A DNA stretch of 9,409 nt, taken from Candidatus Wolframiiraptor sp. (GTDB lineage Archaea > Thermoproteota > Nitrososphaeria_A > Caldarchaeales > Wolframiiraptoraceae). The position numbers and the translations under genes were made by a program. Each line of letters opens with the position of its first letter. Within the stretch, counting starts at the first letter, position 1. Shown here in pieces: positions 1-5,924 of the stretch. The DNA lies in NCBI GenBank assembly GCA_003660635.1, contig QMUP01000020.1, positions 1-9,409 of the forward strand. Reading direction: 5' to 3'. The notes under the pieces were generated by a model. The model was given only the letters and a program-made list of their open reading frames with translations. It was not told the origin of the DNA and did not search any database.

Positions 1-18
1 ATGATTAAGATCCCTAAG

Positions 19-32
19 AAATATATATAAAC
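19..32 (+). promoter_or_regulatory. TATA-type promoter of the ABC ATPase gene
   Basis: An alternating A/T run (core ATATATATAA) is centred about 29 nt upstream of the GTG at 55. In archaea transcription starts roughly 25 nt downstream of the TATA centre, so the message would begin at or within a few bases of the GTG. There is no Shine-Dalgarno sequence in the short interval, which ends in CCCCC. This predicts a leaderless transcript and supports GTG 55 as the start. The promoter call is inferred from sequence and spacing. Confidence 0.65.
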
Positions 33-54
33 AAGTTCCATAGGATAAACCCCC

Positions 55-1137
55 GTGGTAAGCGTAAGAGCTGTGGATATCTCGAAGAAATTCGGAAACT
101 TTCAGGCGTTAGATCATGTTAGCATCGAGGCAAAAGATAAAGAGCTCGTCACACTTCTGGGGCCAAGTGGGTGTGGAAAAACAACTACGCTAAGAATAAT
201 TGCCGGCCTCATCGAACCCGACACTGGGAGAGTGTATTTCGGAGATCAAGATGTAACTGATATACCCTCTCATAAAAGAAATATAGGCTTCGTTTTCCAA
301 AAGATCGCATTATTTCCGCACATGAATGTTTACAAGAATATAGCCTTCGGCTTAAAAATGAGGAAAGTTCCCAAAGAAGAAATAGATAAGAGAGTTAAAG
401 AAGTTTTGAAGCTCGTAGGGATGGAGGGTTTTGAAAATAGGATGCCCACGCAGCTAAGTGGAGGGCAGGCTCAGAGAATAGAAATAGCCAGAGTTCTCGC
501 GACGGATCCTGACGTTCTACTTCTCGACGAGCCTCTTGGGCACTTGGATGCAAAGTTGCGAGAGAGCTTAAAATATGAAATAAGGAGAATTCAGAGAGAA
601 ACCGGAAAAACCGCTATCTTTGTAACACATGATCAGGCAGAAGCCTTCGCAATCTCTGACAGAATTTATGTAATGAGTAATGGGAAAGTTGAGCAGGTGG
701 GTTCTCCGATAGAATTGTATCTTTCTCCCCGGTCTGAGTTCGTTGCAGAATTTATAGGCATCTCAAACTTCTTAGATGGCAAGATTCTCGAGATTTCAGA
801 TAAAAGGTTAATTATAGAGGCAGAAAACGGTTTAAGTCTGATATCAAATGAAATGCCCAACATCGATGAATATAGTGAGAACGAGCGCGTCCTCATAAGT
901 ATTAGACCTGAAGACATAGAATTCATACAATCCATTCAAGAGAATAACAAGTACAACGTCTTCGAGGGCGTCATCGATGAAACCACATTCCTAGGCGATA
1001 CTACAAGACTACTGGTTACCTTCGGATCTAAGGTAATGAAGGTTCACGAATATGGGCCTGAGAGATTTAATTTACTTAAGCTTAAAGGAAAGAAGGCGTT
1101 GTTCCAGATAAAAAGGTTCTCAATAGTGAAAAAGTGA
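55..1137 (+). CDS. ABC importer ATP-binding protein (PotA/MalK-like, with C-terminal TOBE domain)
   Basis: Cytoplasmic ATPase subunit that powers a binding-protein-dependent importer. The 360-residue product has a complete nucleotide-binding domain: Walker A GPSGCGKTT at residues 36-44, Q-loop Gln82, ABC signature LSGGQ at 134-138, Walker B VLLLDEP at 154-160 with catalytic Glu159, D-loop at 161-165 (LGHLD, where LSNLD is usual), and H-loop His192. Residues ~235-358 form the regulatory TOBE-type extension, including the SIRPEDI element at 282-288. The length is normal for the PotA/MalK/UgpC families. The ATPase alone does not identify the substrate, but the downstream binding protein and permeases are of polyamine-transporter (PotD/B/C) type. 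It precedes the binding-protein gene by 107 nt and has its own promoter and a T-rich terminator, so it may be transcribed apart from the permeases. The GTG start is favoured by the TATA box 29 nt upstream. Confidence 0.93.
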   Translation: MVSVRAVDISKKFGNFQALDHVSIEAKDKELVTLLGPSGCGKTTTLRIIAGLIEPDTGRVYFGDQDVTDIPSHKRNIGFVFQKIALFPHMNVYKNIAFGLKMRKVPKEEIDKRVKEVLKLVGMEGFENRMPTQLSGGQAQRIEIARVLATDPDVLLLDEPLGHLDAKLRESLKYEIRRIQRETGKTAIFVTHDQAEAFAISDRIYVMSNGKVEQVGSPIELYLSPRSEFVAEFIGISNFLDGKILEISDKRLIIEAENGLSLISNEMPNIDEYSENERVLISIRPEDIEFIQSIQENNKYNVFEGVIDETTFLGDTTRLLVTFGSKVMKVHEYGPERFNLLKLKGKKALFQIKRFSIVKK

Positions 1138-1151
1138 ACAGATCTAACATC

Positions 1152-1160
1152 TATTTTTAA
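1152..1160 (+). terminator. T-rich terminator after the ATPase gene
   Basis: A short T-tract (CTATTTTTAA) follows the TGA stop by about 15 nt. Archaeal RNA polymerase terminates at oligo-T stretches without requiring a hairpin, and a fresh promoter for the next gene follows, so a termination point here is reasonable. The tract is short and termination may be partial. Confidence 0.4.
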
Positions 1161-1187
1161 TCGTGGATTAACTACGAATATAAAAAC
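1161..1187 (+). promoter_or_regulatory. Interrupted inverted repeat with an adjoining TATA-like element
   Basis: The half-sites TCGTGG and CTACGA (1161-1166 and 1172-1177) are an inverted repeat with one mismatch around a 5-nt centre. A second TATA-like sequence, TATAAAAA, follows at 1179-1186. This element would start transcription near 1210, upstream of the better-placed box at 1211-1223. It could be an operator or an alternative promoter for the binding-protein gene. The repeat is short and could be chance. Confidence 0.25.
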
Positions 1188-1210
1188 GATGTTGTTCATA
1201 AGTGTAAAAT

Positions 1211-1223
1211 AAAATTTATTAAG
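1211..1223 (+). promoter_or_regulatory. TATA-type promoter of the solute-binding-protein gene
   Basis: The box AAAATTTATTAAG matches 11 of 13 positions of the box in front of the double-SIS gene at 4570-4582. The distance from the first base of the box to TTG 1245 is 34 nt, identical to the distance from the other box to ATG 4604. This favours a leaderless message starting at TTG 1245; ATG 1254 would have a leader of about 9 nt with no Shine-Dalgarno sequence. Inference from sequence and spacing. Confidence 0.55.
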
Positions 1224-1244
1224 TAAAGCAACACAACAGTAAAT

Positions 1245-2735
1245 TTGAGAACCATGAGTAAGAAAAAGTCAAAATCTAAAATCTCTTCCAAAGAAAACCC
1301 ACTGAAAGAATCTTTGAATGAAAAGATTTCTAGGAGATCTGCTTTGTCAACTGCTGCTAAAGTCGCAACTGGCGTTATTATAAGCGGCGTTGTGGCCGGT
1401 ATTGGCGGATACCTAGCCGGTTCTTCACAGGCTCCAGGAGAAACAGTAACTGTAGAGAAAACCGTTACCGCTCCCGGGGCGACGACTACGGTAACAGCTC
1501 CTGGGGCGAAGGAAACTGTTACTAAGACTGTGACCTCAACCCTTGCCGCTGCTGCTAAGTGGCCATATAAGTACAGGGTCTGGGTCCCGATAGTGAATGA
1601 ATTCATGACGTATGATGAAATCGCTGATGCGATAGCGAAGGAGGGATCCATCACTATTGCGGACTGGACTTACTGGGGACTAACCGATACCTACTTCATT
1701 CCGTCATTCAAGGAATATGTTAAGGACAAATTCGGCGTCGATGTAGACGTAAAGATCGTAGGAACTCAGGAGGCTAAAGGCGGCTTTATGTACCAGCTTT
1801 ACTCCGCTTACAAAGCAGGTTTAGCGGCGCCATATGATGCGATGCATATAGAGGTTAACTTCTTCCAAGAAGCGATAGCGAAGGAGGTTGCGGAACCGTT
1901 TTTGCCTTCCCCATTGGTGCCCAACTTGGTCCATGTGGACCCCGTCTTCTTCCAAGACTATGTGCCATACGGCGTGCAGTTCCAGCAACATGCTCTGTGT
2001 GCACCTGTAGTTAATTTAGATAATGCAGGATGGATAAAGAGTTGGCTCGACTTCGCGGATCCGAGGCTCAAAGGTAAGATAACCCTATGGAGTATGAGCG
2101 ACAACGGATTTTGGGCTTTCCTAGCGACGGTAGCTTATGCCTTAGGTTATGATTACAAGAAACCTGACGAGATGAATAAGGCGATTGAATGGGTTGCAGA
2201 GAACGTCCATCCAAATGTCCTGAAGTATACAAGCGATGAATCTGAAATCATCCAGCTCTCAGAGAATAATATAACTTGGATAACCTGTTATTGGTGCTGC
2301 AGCTATGAAATGGAGCAGGCTGCAGGAAATACATGGCTCGGCAGAAAGCTTCTTGAACCCTTCATGCCAAACCTACCTGGCGTAGTATGGATTCCGAAAA
2401 AGGTTCAGCACCCGATTCTGGCGCAATTGTACGTGGACTGGTTGTTAAGTAAAGAATTCCAGTTCCCCGACATAAATGGACCCGGATTCAAGGACCTAAG
2501 TCCCACAGAGGCTAAGAAAGTTTGGGCTGGAATGACAGAAGGCCCGCTCGGCCCCTACTACGAACAGTTCATACCAGACTGGTGGGGTGGCAAAGACAAA
2601 TACTACCAGGTCTTCCCGACGCTCGAGGATTACAAGAAGTACATCTATCCTTCGCTGAAGATATTGGACTGGACCTACATAAATGAGCATGCGAGTGAAT
2701 GGGTTTCGTATTATCAAAAACTCATCGGCGGGTAA
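1245..2735 (+). CDS. ABC importer solute-binding protein (PotD-like/SBP_bac_8-like, probable Tat export)
   Basis: Extracytoplasmic ligand-binding subunit of the importer; 496 residues if TTG 1245 is used, 493 from ATG 1254. The basic N-terminus ends in a twin-arginine motif SRRSALS (Arg30-Arg31) followed by a hydrophobic segment at ~36-58, consistent with Tat export. No lipobox cysteine follows, so the uncleaved segment may act as a membrane anchor. Residues ~63-100 are a Thr/Val/Pro linker with a repeated TVTAPGA unit, as in other archaeal surface binding proteins. The binding domain runs from ~135 to 496. It begins with an ITIADWTYWG strand and carries many Trp/Tyr residues, which would suit an aromatic-lined ligand cleft. 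Cys252 and the cluster Cys348, Cys351, Cys352 are unusual for an exported protein. Binding-protein family and permease types point to the polyamine-transport class, but the neighbours suggest an amino sugar or related ligand; the real ligand is unknown. Confidence 0.85.
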   Translation: MRTMSKKKSKSKISSKENPLKESLNEKISRRSALSTAAKVATGVIISGVVAGIGGYLAGSSQAPGETVTVEKTVTAPGATTTVTAPGAKETVTKTVTSTLAAAAKWPYKYRVWVPIVNEFMTYDEIADAIAKEGSITIADWTYWGLTDTYFIPSFKEYVKDKFGVDVDVKIVGTQEAKGGFMYQLYSAYKAGLAAPYDAMHIEVNFFQEAIAKEVAEPFLPSPLVPNLVHVDPVFFQDYVPYGVQFQQHALCAPVVNLDNAGWIKSWLDFADPRLKGKITLWSMSDNGFWAFLATVAYALGYDYKKPDEMNKAIEWVAENVHPNVLKYTSDESEIIQLSENNITWITCYWCCSYEMEQAAGNTWLGRKLLEPFMPNLPGVVWIPKKVQHPILAQLYVDWLLSKEFQFPDINGPGFKDLSPTEAKKVWAGMTEGPLGPYYEQFIPDWWGGKDKYYQVFPTLEDYKKYIYPSLKILDWTYINEHASEWVSYYQKLIGG

Positions 2736-2760
2736 ATTTTTATCTTCCTCTTTTTTATTT
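2736..2760 (+). terminator. T-rich partial terminator between binding protein and permeases
   Basis: Directly after the TAA stop is a run with two T-tracts, five T at 2737-2741 and six T at 2751-2756, within a 53-nt gap. In archaea such tracts cause partial termination, which would leave more message for the binding protein than for the permeases, a common need in ABC importers. The second tract also resembles a weak TATA box, but its predicted start point would fall on the Shine-Dalgarno sequence of the next gene, so termination is the preferred reading. Confidence 0.45.
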
Positions 2761-2774
2761 GGCATAACACCTTA

Positions 2775-2784
2775 GGGGTGGGAG
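2775..2784 (+). promoter_or_regulatory. Shine-Dalgarno site deciding the TTG start of permease 1
   Basis: GGGGTGGGAG contains GGTG, complementary to the conserved CACC near the 3' end of archaeal 16S rRNA. The GGTG ends 8 nt before TTG 2789, a good spacing. The next in-frame Met is at residue 20, inside the first membrane segment, so the TTG is the believable start. Confidence 0.6.
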
Positions 2785-2788
2785 AGTT

Positions 2789-3628
2789 TTGAAAGAATAT
2801 CTTCATAAAATTCGCCCTAACCTCTTCGTGCTTCCTGCTTTATTGATGGCCCTTCTATTCTTCGTAGTACCGTTTGTACTCTTATTCTATGTTAGTTTCA
2901 CCGAGGGATCATCTTATTTCTTTAACCCGATTTTCACCTTAGATAATTATGTCAAAGCATTCACAGATCATCTTCCAGATTTCAGAAATACGCTCGTCCT
3001 CGCTAGTCTTGGTGCAACGATAGATGTAATACTTGGATATCCTTATGCATATCTTTTGAATAGGAAAATCAGAAAGCTCGGAGACTTCTTCCGTACGATT
3101 CTCCTCATACCACTTCTTGGAGAGCTTTACATCGCTTACGGTTTATGGTGGCTGTTTTTGCCTACAGGTCCCTTAGCCCCGATTTTAGAATCCTTCGGAA
3201 TCTCGTCTTTTGCTTTGCTTTACACACCATTTAGCGCTGCTGTGGCTTTAGCGATCTACACGTTTCCATTTTCAGTGCTACAGATGGGTATCAACTTAAG
3301 CCAGATAGATCCGGTATACGAGGAGGCTGCAAGCTGTCTAGGCGCCGGAAGGTTCAGCAGGTTCTTACACGTATTGCTGCCGTTAAGTCTTCCAGGTTTA
3401 ATGAGCGGCTGGTTTATGGCCTTCGGATGGAACATTGGAGCATACGCGATTCCAGCTCTTATGGGCGGGGTCATTATCGGTCAAAGAGTTCTATCCATAC
3501 AAATTAGAGCTATAGGGCTTCTGATGATGAACTATGGTCTTGCCGCCGCCTTAGCTAGCACTCTTGTAGTGATTGCATTGGTATTCATGTTCGCATCTTT
3601 GAAAGTTTCTAGGGGGACCTTAATATGA
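2789..3628 (+). CDS. ABC importer permease 1 (PotB-like)
   Basis: Inner-membrane subunit that forms half of the translocation channel. The 279-residue product has about six hydrophobic segments (roughly 13-35, 66-90, 101-122, 142-167, 200-222 and 250-272). The ATPase-coupling EAA loop is at 178-198, starting EEAASCLGAG and ending HVLLP. The segment WNIGAYAIPALMGG at ~214-227 matches the conserved region of PotB-type permeases (COG1176), where a hydrophobic stretch leads into IPxLLGG. Length and topology are normal. A TTG start is used, supported by a Shine-Dalgarno site. The gene follows the binding protein by 53 nt, and its TGA overlaps the ATG of permease 2, indicating translational coupling. 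It is expected to pair with permease 2 and the ATPase at 55-1137. Confidence 0.9.
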   Translation: MKEYLHKIRPNLFVLPALLMALLFFVVPFVLLFYVSFTEGSSYFFNPIFTLDNYVKAFTDHLPDFRNTLVLASLGATIDVILGYPYAYLLNRKIRKLGDFFRTILLIPLLGELYIAYGLWWLFLPTGPLAPILESFGISSFALLYTPFSAAVALAIYTFPFSVLQMGINLSQIDPVYEEAASCLGAGRFSRFLHVLLPLSLPGLMSGWFMAFGWNIGAYAIPALMGGVIIGQRVLSIQIRAIGLLMMNYGLAAALASTLVVIALVFMFASLKVSRGTLI

Positions 3629-4416
3629 GAAGACCTGACTTTTCAACAATAGTATCATATGCATACGTCATAATCGTTAGCTTCATAATAATAGTACCGT
3701 TCGTTATAACATTCATCAGATCCTTTATGATGCCGGACGGTACATTATCGATTTCAAACTACTTTGGCATAGCCGGCGTTTTCTGGCCGAAGGTGTGGCT
3801 TAGCTTACAGCTAGCGATTTATACGGTGGTCCTAGACTTAGTGATCACTATACCGGCGGCCTATGCTTTGACGAGATTCGATTTTAAGGGTAAAAGCGCA
3901 GTCCTTTTGACGCTGATGGGAGTATGGTATGTGCCCGGAATATCTTACGCGCTATCTTTAATTCTGTCATTTTACCTAATATACAAAGCCTGTTTAAGCA
4001 TATTGGGTTTCATAGTAACATATGTAACAGGATTTTTGCCTATAATGTTGCTCTCGACGATAGTTGCTTTTAGAAGGCTTGATGTCTCTTATGAAGAGGC
4101 CGCCAGATGTCTTGGTGCAAGTGGCCTCAAAACTTTCCTCCACGTCACACTTCCACTTATTGGCCCGGGGATAAGCTCCGGCGTTATCCTAACCTTCATA
4201 TTATCATTTAATGAATTTATCACGGCCTTCCTACTCGCCGGTCCAACAGGTATTCTGACTGCTCCAGTAAAAGTCTTCGATGACATTTCACACGCGGGAA
4301 TGTATGGGTTTGTAGCGGCTGAGGCGGCTATACTTCAGCTCATATCGCTCACAGTGATTTTCCTATATCTGAAGATCGTAGGGACGAGGTACTTGAAGGG
4401 TATAGTCTTCTTCTAA
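3625..4416 (+). CDS. ABC importer permease 2 (PotC-like)
   Basis: Second channel-forming membrane subunit, 263 residues. Hydrophobic segments lie at about 10-32, 58-82, 91-115, 120-147, 182-206 and 230-252. The EAA loop is at 157-177 (EEAARCLGAS through HVTLP), very similar to that of permease 1 as expected for a heterodimer. The stretch LSFNEFITAFLLAGP at ~193-207 followed by LTAPVKVFDDI resembles the conserved PotC (COG1177) segment in which Asp/Glu-rich SFDDF leads to TLPVKI. The start ATG 3625 overlaps the stop of permease 1 (ATGA), with a G-rich Shine-Dalgarno AGGGGGA at 3611-3617, 7 nt ahead. The TAA stop at 4414-4416 lies at the left edge of a 9-bp inverted repeat. Confidence 0.9.
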   Translation: MRRPDFSTIVSYAYVIIVSFIIIVPFVITFIRSFMMPDGTLSISNYFGIAGVFWPKVWLSLQLAIYTVVLDLVITIPAAYALTRFDFKGKSAVLLTLMGVWYVPGISYALSLILSFYLIYKACLSILGFIVTYVTGFLPIMLLSTIVAFRRLDVSYEEAARCLGASGLKTFLHVTLPLIGPGISSGVILTFILSFNEFITAFLLAGPTGILTAPVKVFDDISHAGMYGFVAAEAAILQLISLTVIFLYLKIVGTRYLKGIVFF

Positions 4417-4442
4417 GATCATTGGATTTGATTAATGATCTT
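4415..4442 (+). repeat. Perfect 9-bp inverted repeat after the permease operon
   Basis: The arms AAGATCATT (4415-4423) and AATGATCTT (4434-4442) are exact reverse complements separated by 10 nt. The left arm includes the last two bases of the permease 2 stop codon. No T-tract follows, so it is not a typical archaeal terminator; it could be an RNA stem protecting the 3' end or a binding site. What is seen is the symmetry; the function is not known. Confidence 0.55.
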
Positions 4443-4522
4443 CAAAAACACTTCCATAATGTCCGCCATTCTAAACGAAGACCTGGCCCTAAGGCATTCA
4501 AGAACTTGAGGTTATTTCATTA

Positions 4523-4539
4523 CGACATTAAAGATGTCG
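4523..4539 (+). promoter_or_regulatory. Candidate operator upstream of the double-SIS gene
   Basis: The arms CGACAT and ATGTCG are perfect reverse complements with a 5-nt centre, ending about 31 nt before the TATA box at 4570. The position just upstream of the box is where archaeal activators often bind, so a sugar-responsive regulator site is possible. The repeat is short. Nothing else that can be named was seen in the rest of the 187-nt gap. Confidence 0.3.
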
Positions 4540-4569
4540 CTGTGAAATTTCCTTAGTTATAAATGATTT

Positions 4570-4582
4570 AAAATATATTAAC
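4570..4582 (+). promoter_or_regulatory. TATA-type promoter of the double-SIS gene
   Basis: The box AAAATATATTAAC starts 34 nt before ATG 4604. The upstream in-frame TTG at 4589 lies only 7 nt past the box and could not be inside the transcript, so the promoter places the start at ATG 4604 as a leaderless message. This is the clearest promoter in the window. Confidence 0.65.
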
Positions 4583-4603
4583 GACTTTTTGCACAAGATA
4601 CTC

Positions 4604-5671
4604 ATGCAAAATGACGAGTATTCTACAATAAACGATATCAGAGATAATCCTCTAGCAATTGAAAGTGTGGTAAAAGCAGCTCCGAAAATAACGAATCTAG
4701 CTGAAAGAATTTGTGGAAAAATCAGGGATCTGAAGAGAATATTCTTCGTAGGCTGCGGGTCATCGTATTATGCCGTGATGTTTGGGGCCTGGCCATTATT
4801 AAACACCGAACTAAAGGTACACGCTGTTCCGTCTTCAGAATTTATCTTTTATCATAGTCAACTATTAAGCAAAGAAGACTTAGTTATCGGGGTTTCTCGA
4901 TCTGGTCAAACGGCAGAAACCGTTTCCGCTGTAAAAAAGGCCCGTGAGCATAAGGCGTTAACCGTAGCCTTCACGCTAACGCCGAAAAGCGAGCTTTATG
5001 AAATAAGTGAAGAGAGTTTCGCCGTTGATATCGGCGAGGAAAAAAGTGTGGTTATGACGAAAAGCTTTACATCCCTGTCACTTGCCTCGGCGATCTTTTC
5101 CGCCGCCCTAAAACGATGCGTGTTTAACGAAACATGCAGTTTTGTAGAGGAATTAGGCGAGCTACGTGGCTCTGCTGAGTCCCTGATAAAGAAGGAGAAA
5201 GAGATCCAAGAGTTAGCCGAGGAAAGGATGATGAACGCGGTTGAGAGATTCATTTGTCTTGGCTCAGGTCCGGCTTACCCGATAATGTTAGAAGGCGCTT
5301 TAAAGATTAAAGAGACTTCTTACGTAGCAACAGAATCGTTTCATACTTTAGAGTTTAGACACGGCCCGATGGCATCTATCGGTGAGAAGTTGACGATCTT
5401 CTTAAGCGCCTTCAAGGGAGAGATCTTTGACGCCTCTAAAAGACTTCTAAATGAAATTAAAGAGAGAGGCGCTGACGTAATATTTCTGACGAATGCTTCG
5501 GAGGAAGGGGAAGAGAAGGGAAAAATAGTAATCCCCCGCATAGAGTGTGAAGAAAACGCCGCGCTACTTTCCATAATACCGATCCAGATCTTCGCATATT
5601 ACTATGCTGTCGGGAAAGGAAAGAATCCGGATAAACCAAGGGGGATCACCAGATATATCGGGAAATTCTGA
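4604..5671 (+). CDS. Double-SIS sugar-phosphate deaminase/isomerase (GlmS isomerase-domain-like; GlmD, AgaS or FrlB type)
   Basis: Cytoplasmic enzyme of 355 residues with two SIS domains and no N-terminal glutaminase domain, so it should not use glutamine. SIS 1 has the phosphosugar loop GCGSS at 50-54 and SRSGQT at 98-103; SIS 2 starts near residue 207 with CLGSGPAY at 218-225. Compared from memory with E. coli GlmS, Lys234, Glu237 (ring opening/isomerisation base, Glu488 in GlmS) and His253 (His504) are retained. The C-terminal tail NPDKPRGITR has Arg350 where GlmS has Lys603. Relatives with this layout include archaeal glucosamine-6-phosphate deaminase (GlmD), AgaS and the fructosamine-6-phosphate deglycase FrlB; the sequence alone does not choose between them. 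With a sugar kinase and a phosphomannose-isomerase-like gene close by, deamination of an amino-sugar phosphate to a ketose phosphate is the favoured role. The start is set by the TATA box at 4570. Confidence 0.83.
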   Translation: MQNDEYSTINDIRDNPLAIESVVKAAPKITNLAERICGKIRDLKRIFFVGCGSSYYAVMFGAWPLLNTELKVHAVPSSEFIFYHSQLLSKEDLVIGVSRSGQTAETVSAVKKAREHKALTVAFTLTPKSELYEISEESFAVDIGEEKSVVMTKSFTSLSLASAIFSAALKRCVFNETCSFVEELGELRGSAESLIKKEKEIQELAEERMMNAVERFICLGSGPAYPIMLEGALKIKETSYVATESFHTLEFRHGPMASIGEKLTIFLSAFKGEIFDASKRLLNEIKERGADVIFLTNASEEGEEKGKIVIPRIECEENAALLSIIPIQIFAYYYAVGKGKNPDKPRGITRYIGKF

Positions 5672-5695
5672 GACTTGAAAGGTGGAGTCCGCTTA

Positions 5696-5730
5696 ACATT
5701 TTTCGACAAATATATCAATCTACATTTTTA
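5696..5730 (+). terminator. T-tracts after the double-SIS gene
   Basis: Two five-T tracts, at 5699-5703 and 5725-5729, follow the TGA stop by about 30 and 55 nt. They fit archaeal oligo-T termination. An A/T-rich TATA-like stretch (AAATATATC) lies between them, but only an 11-codon reading frame follows it, which I do not call as a gene. Confidence 0.4.
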
Positions 5731-5801
5731 AATGAAAAGAAGCATATCTAACGAGGCCCCGAAGTAAAAGTTTGGAGGTCTTAGGCTTTAATGAGAGACA
5801 T

Positions 5802-5814
5802 CGATTAAAAATCG
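5802..5814 (+). repeat. Short inverted repeat in the gap before the UPF0309 gene
   Basis: The arms CGATT and AATCG flank a 3-nt AAA centre. It lies in the 253-nt stretch between the double-SIS stop and ATG 5925 and could be a small operator. Five-base arms are weak evidence. The rest of this gap shows T-tracts near 5700-5730 and a poor TATA-like run at 5831-5837, and no tRNA or recognisable RNA. Confidence 0.25.
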
Positions 5815-5894
5815 CAAAAAAGGAGATTTGTTTTTATTGGAATTCAGGGGCAACGCTATTTAGGTGAATGATGTGCGAGTTTTTGCCCAAAAAA

Positions 5895-5905
5895 GATAAA
5901 TATAG
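5895..5905 (+). promoter_or_regulatory. TATA-type promoter of the UPF0309 gene
   Basis: The box GATAAATATAG is centred 25 nt upstream of ATG 5925, the right spacing for a leaderless message from that ATG. It lies inside the reading frame that would be added by starting at ATG 5868 or 5871, and so argues for the shorter protein. The alternative upstream ATGs have only a weak TTTTTATTGG element about 32 nt before them, and an AGGTGA directly abutting the ATG with no usable spacing. Confidence 0.5.
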
Positions 5906-5924
5906 AGTAAACAGATCAGAATGC

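Noticed and set aside
1..30. ATG at the first base with a 9-codon frame
   Set aside because: It ends inside the TATA box of the ATPase gene and has no ribosome site or promoter; chance.
55..1137. Naming the ATPase as a maltose transporter (MalK)
   Set aside because: ATPases of the MalK, UgpC and PotA families are too alike to decide, and the partner permeases are of PotB/PotC type.
1605..1640. Sequence resembling C and D boxes (ATGATGA then CTGA) of an archaeal guide RNA
   Set aside because: It lies in frame within the binding-protein coding sequence, is only a partial match and has no paired C'/D' boxes.
1196..1654. Minus-strand open frame of 152 codons opposite the binding-protein N-terminus
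   Set aside because: Its Val/Thr-rich composition mirrors the low-complexity linker of the real gene; no promoter or motif supports it.
5733..5768. Eleven-codon frame after a TATA-like stretch in the gap
   Set aside because: Too short, spacing from the A/T box is poor and no product is recognisable.
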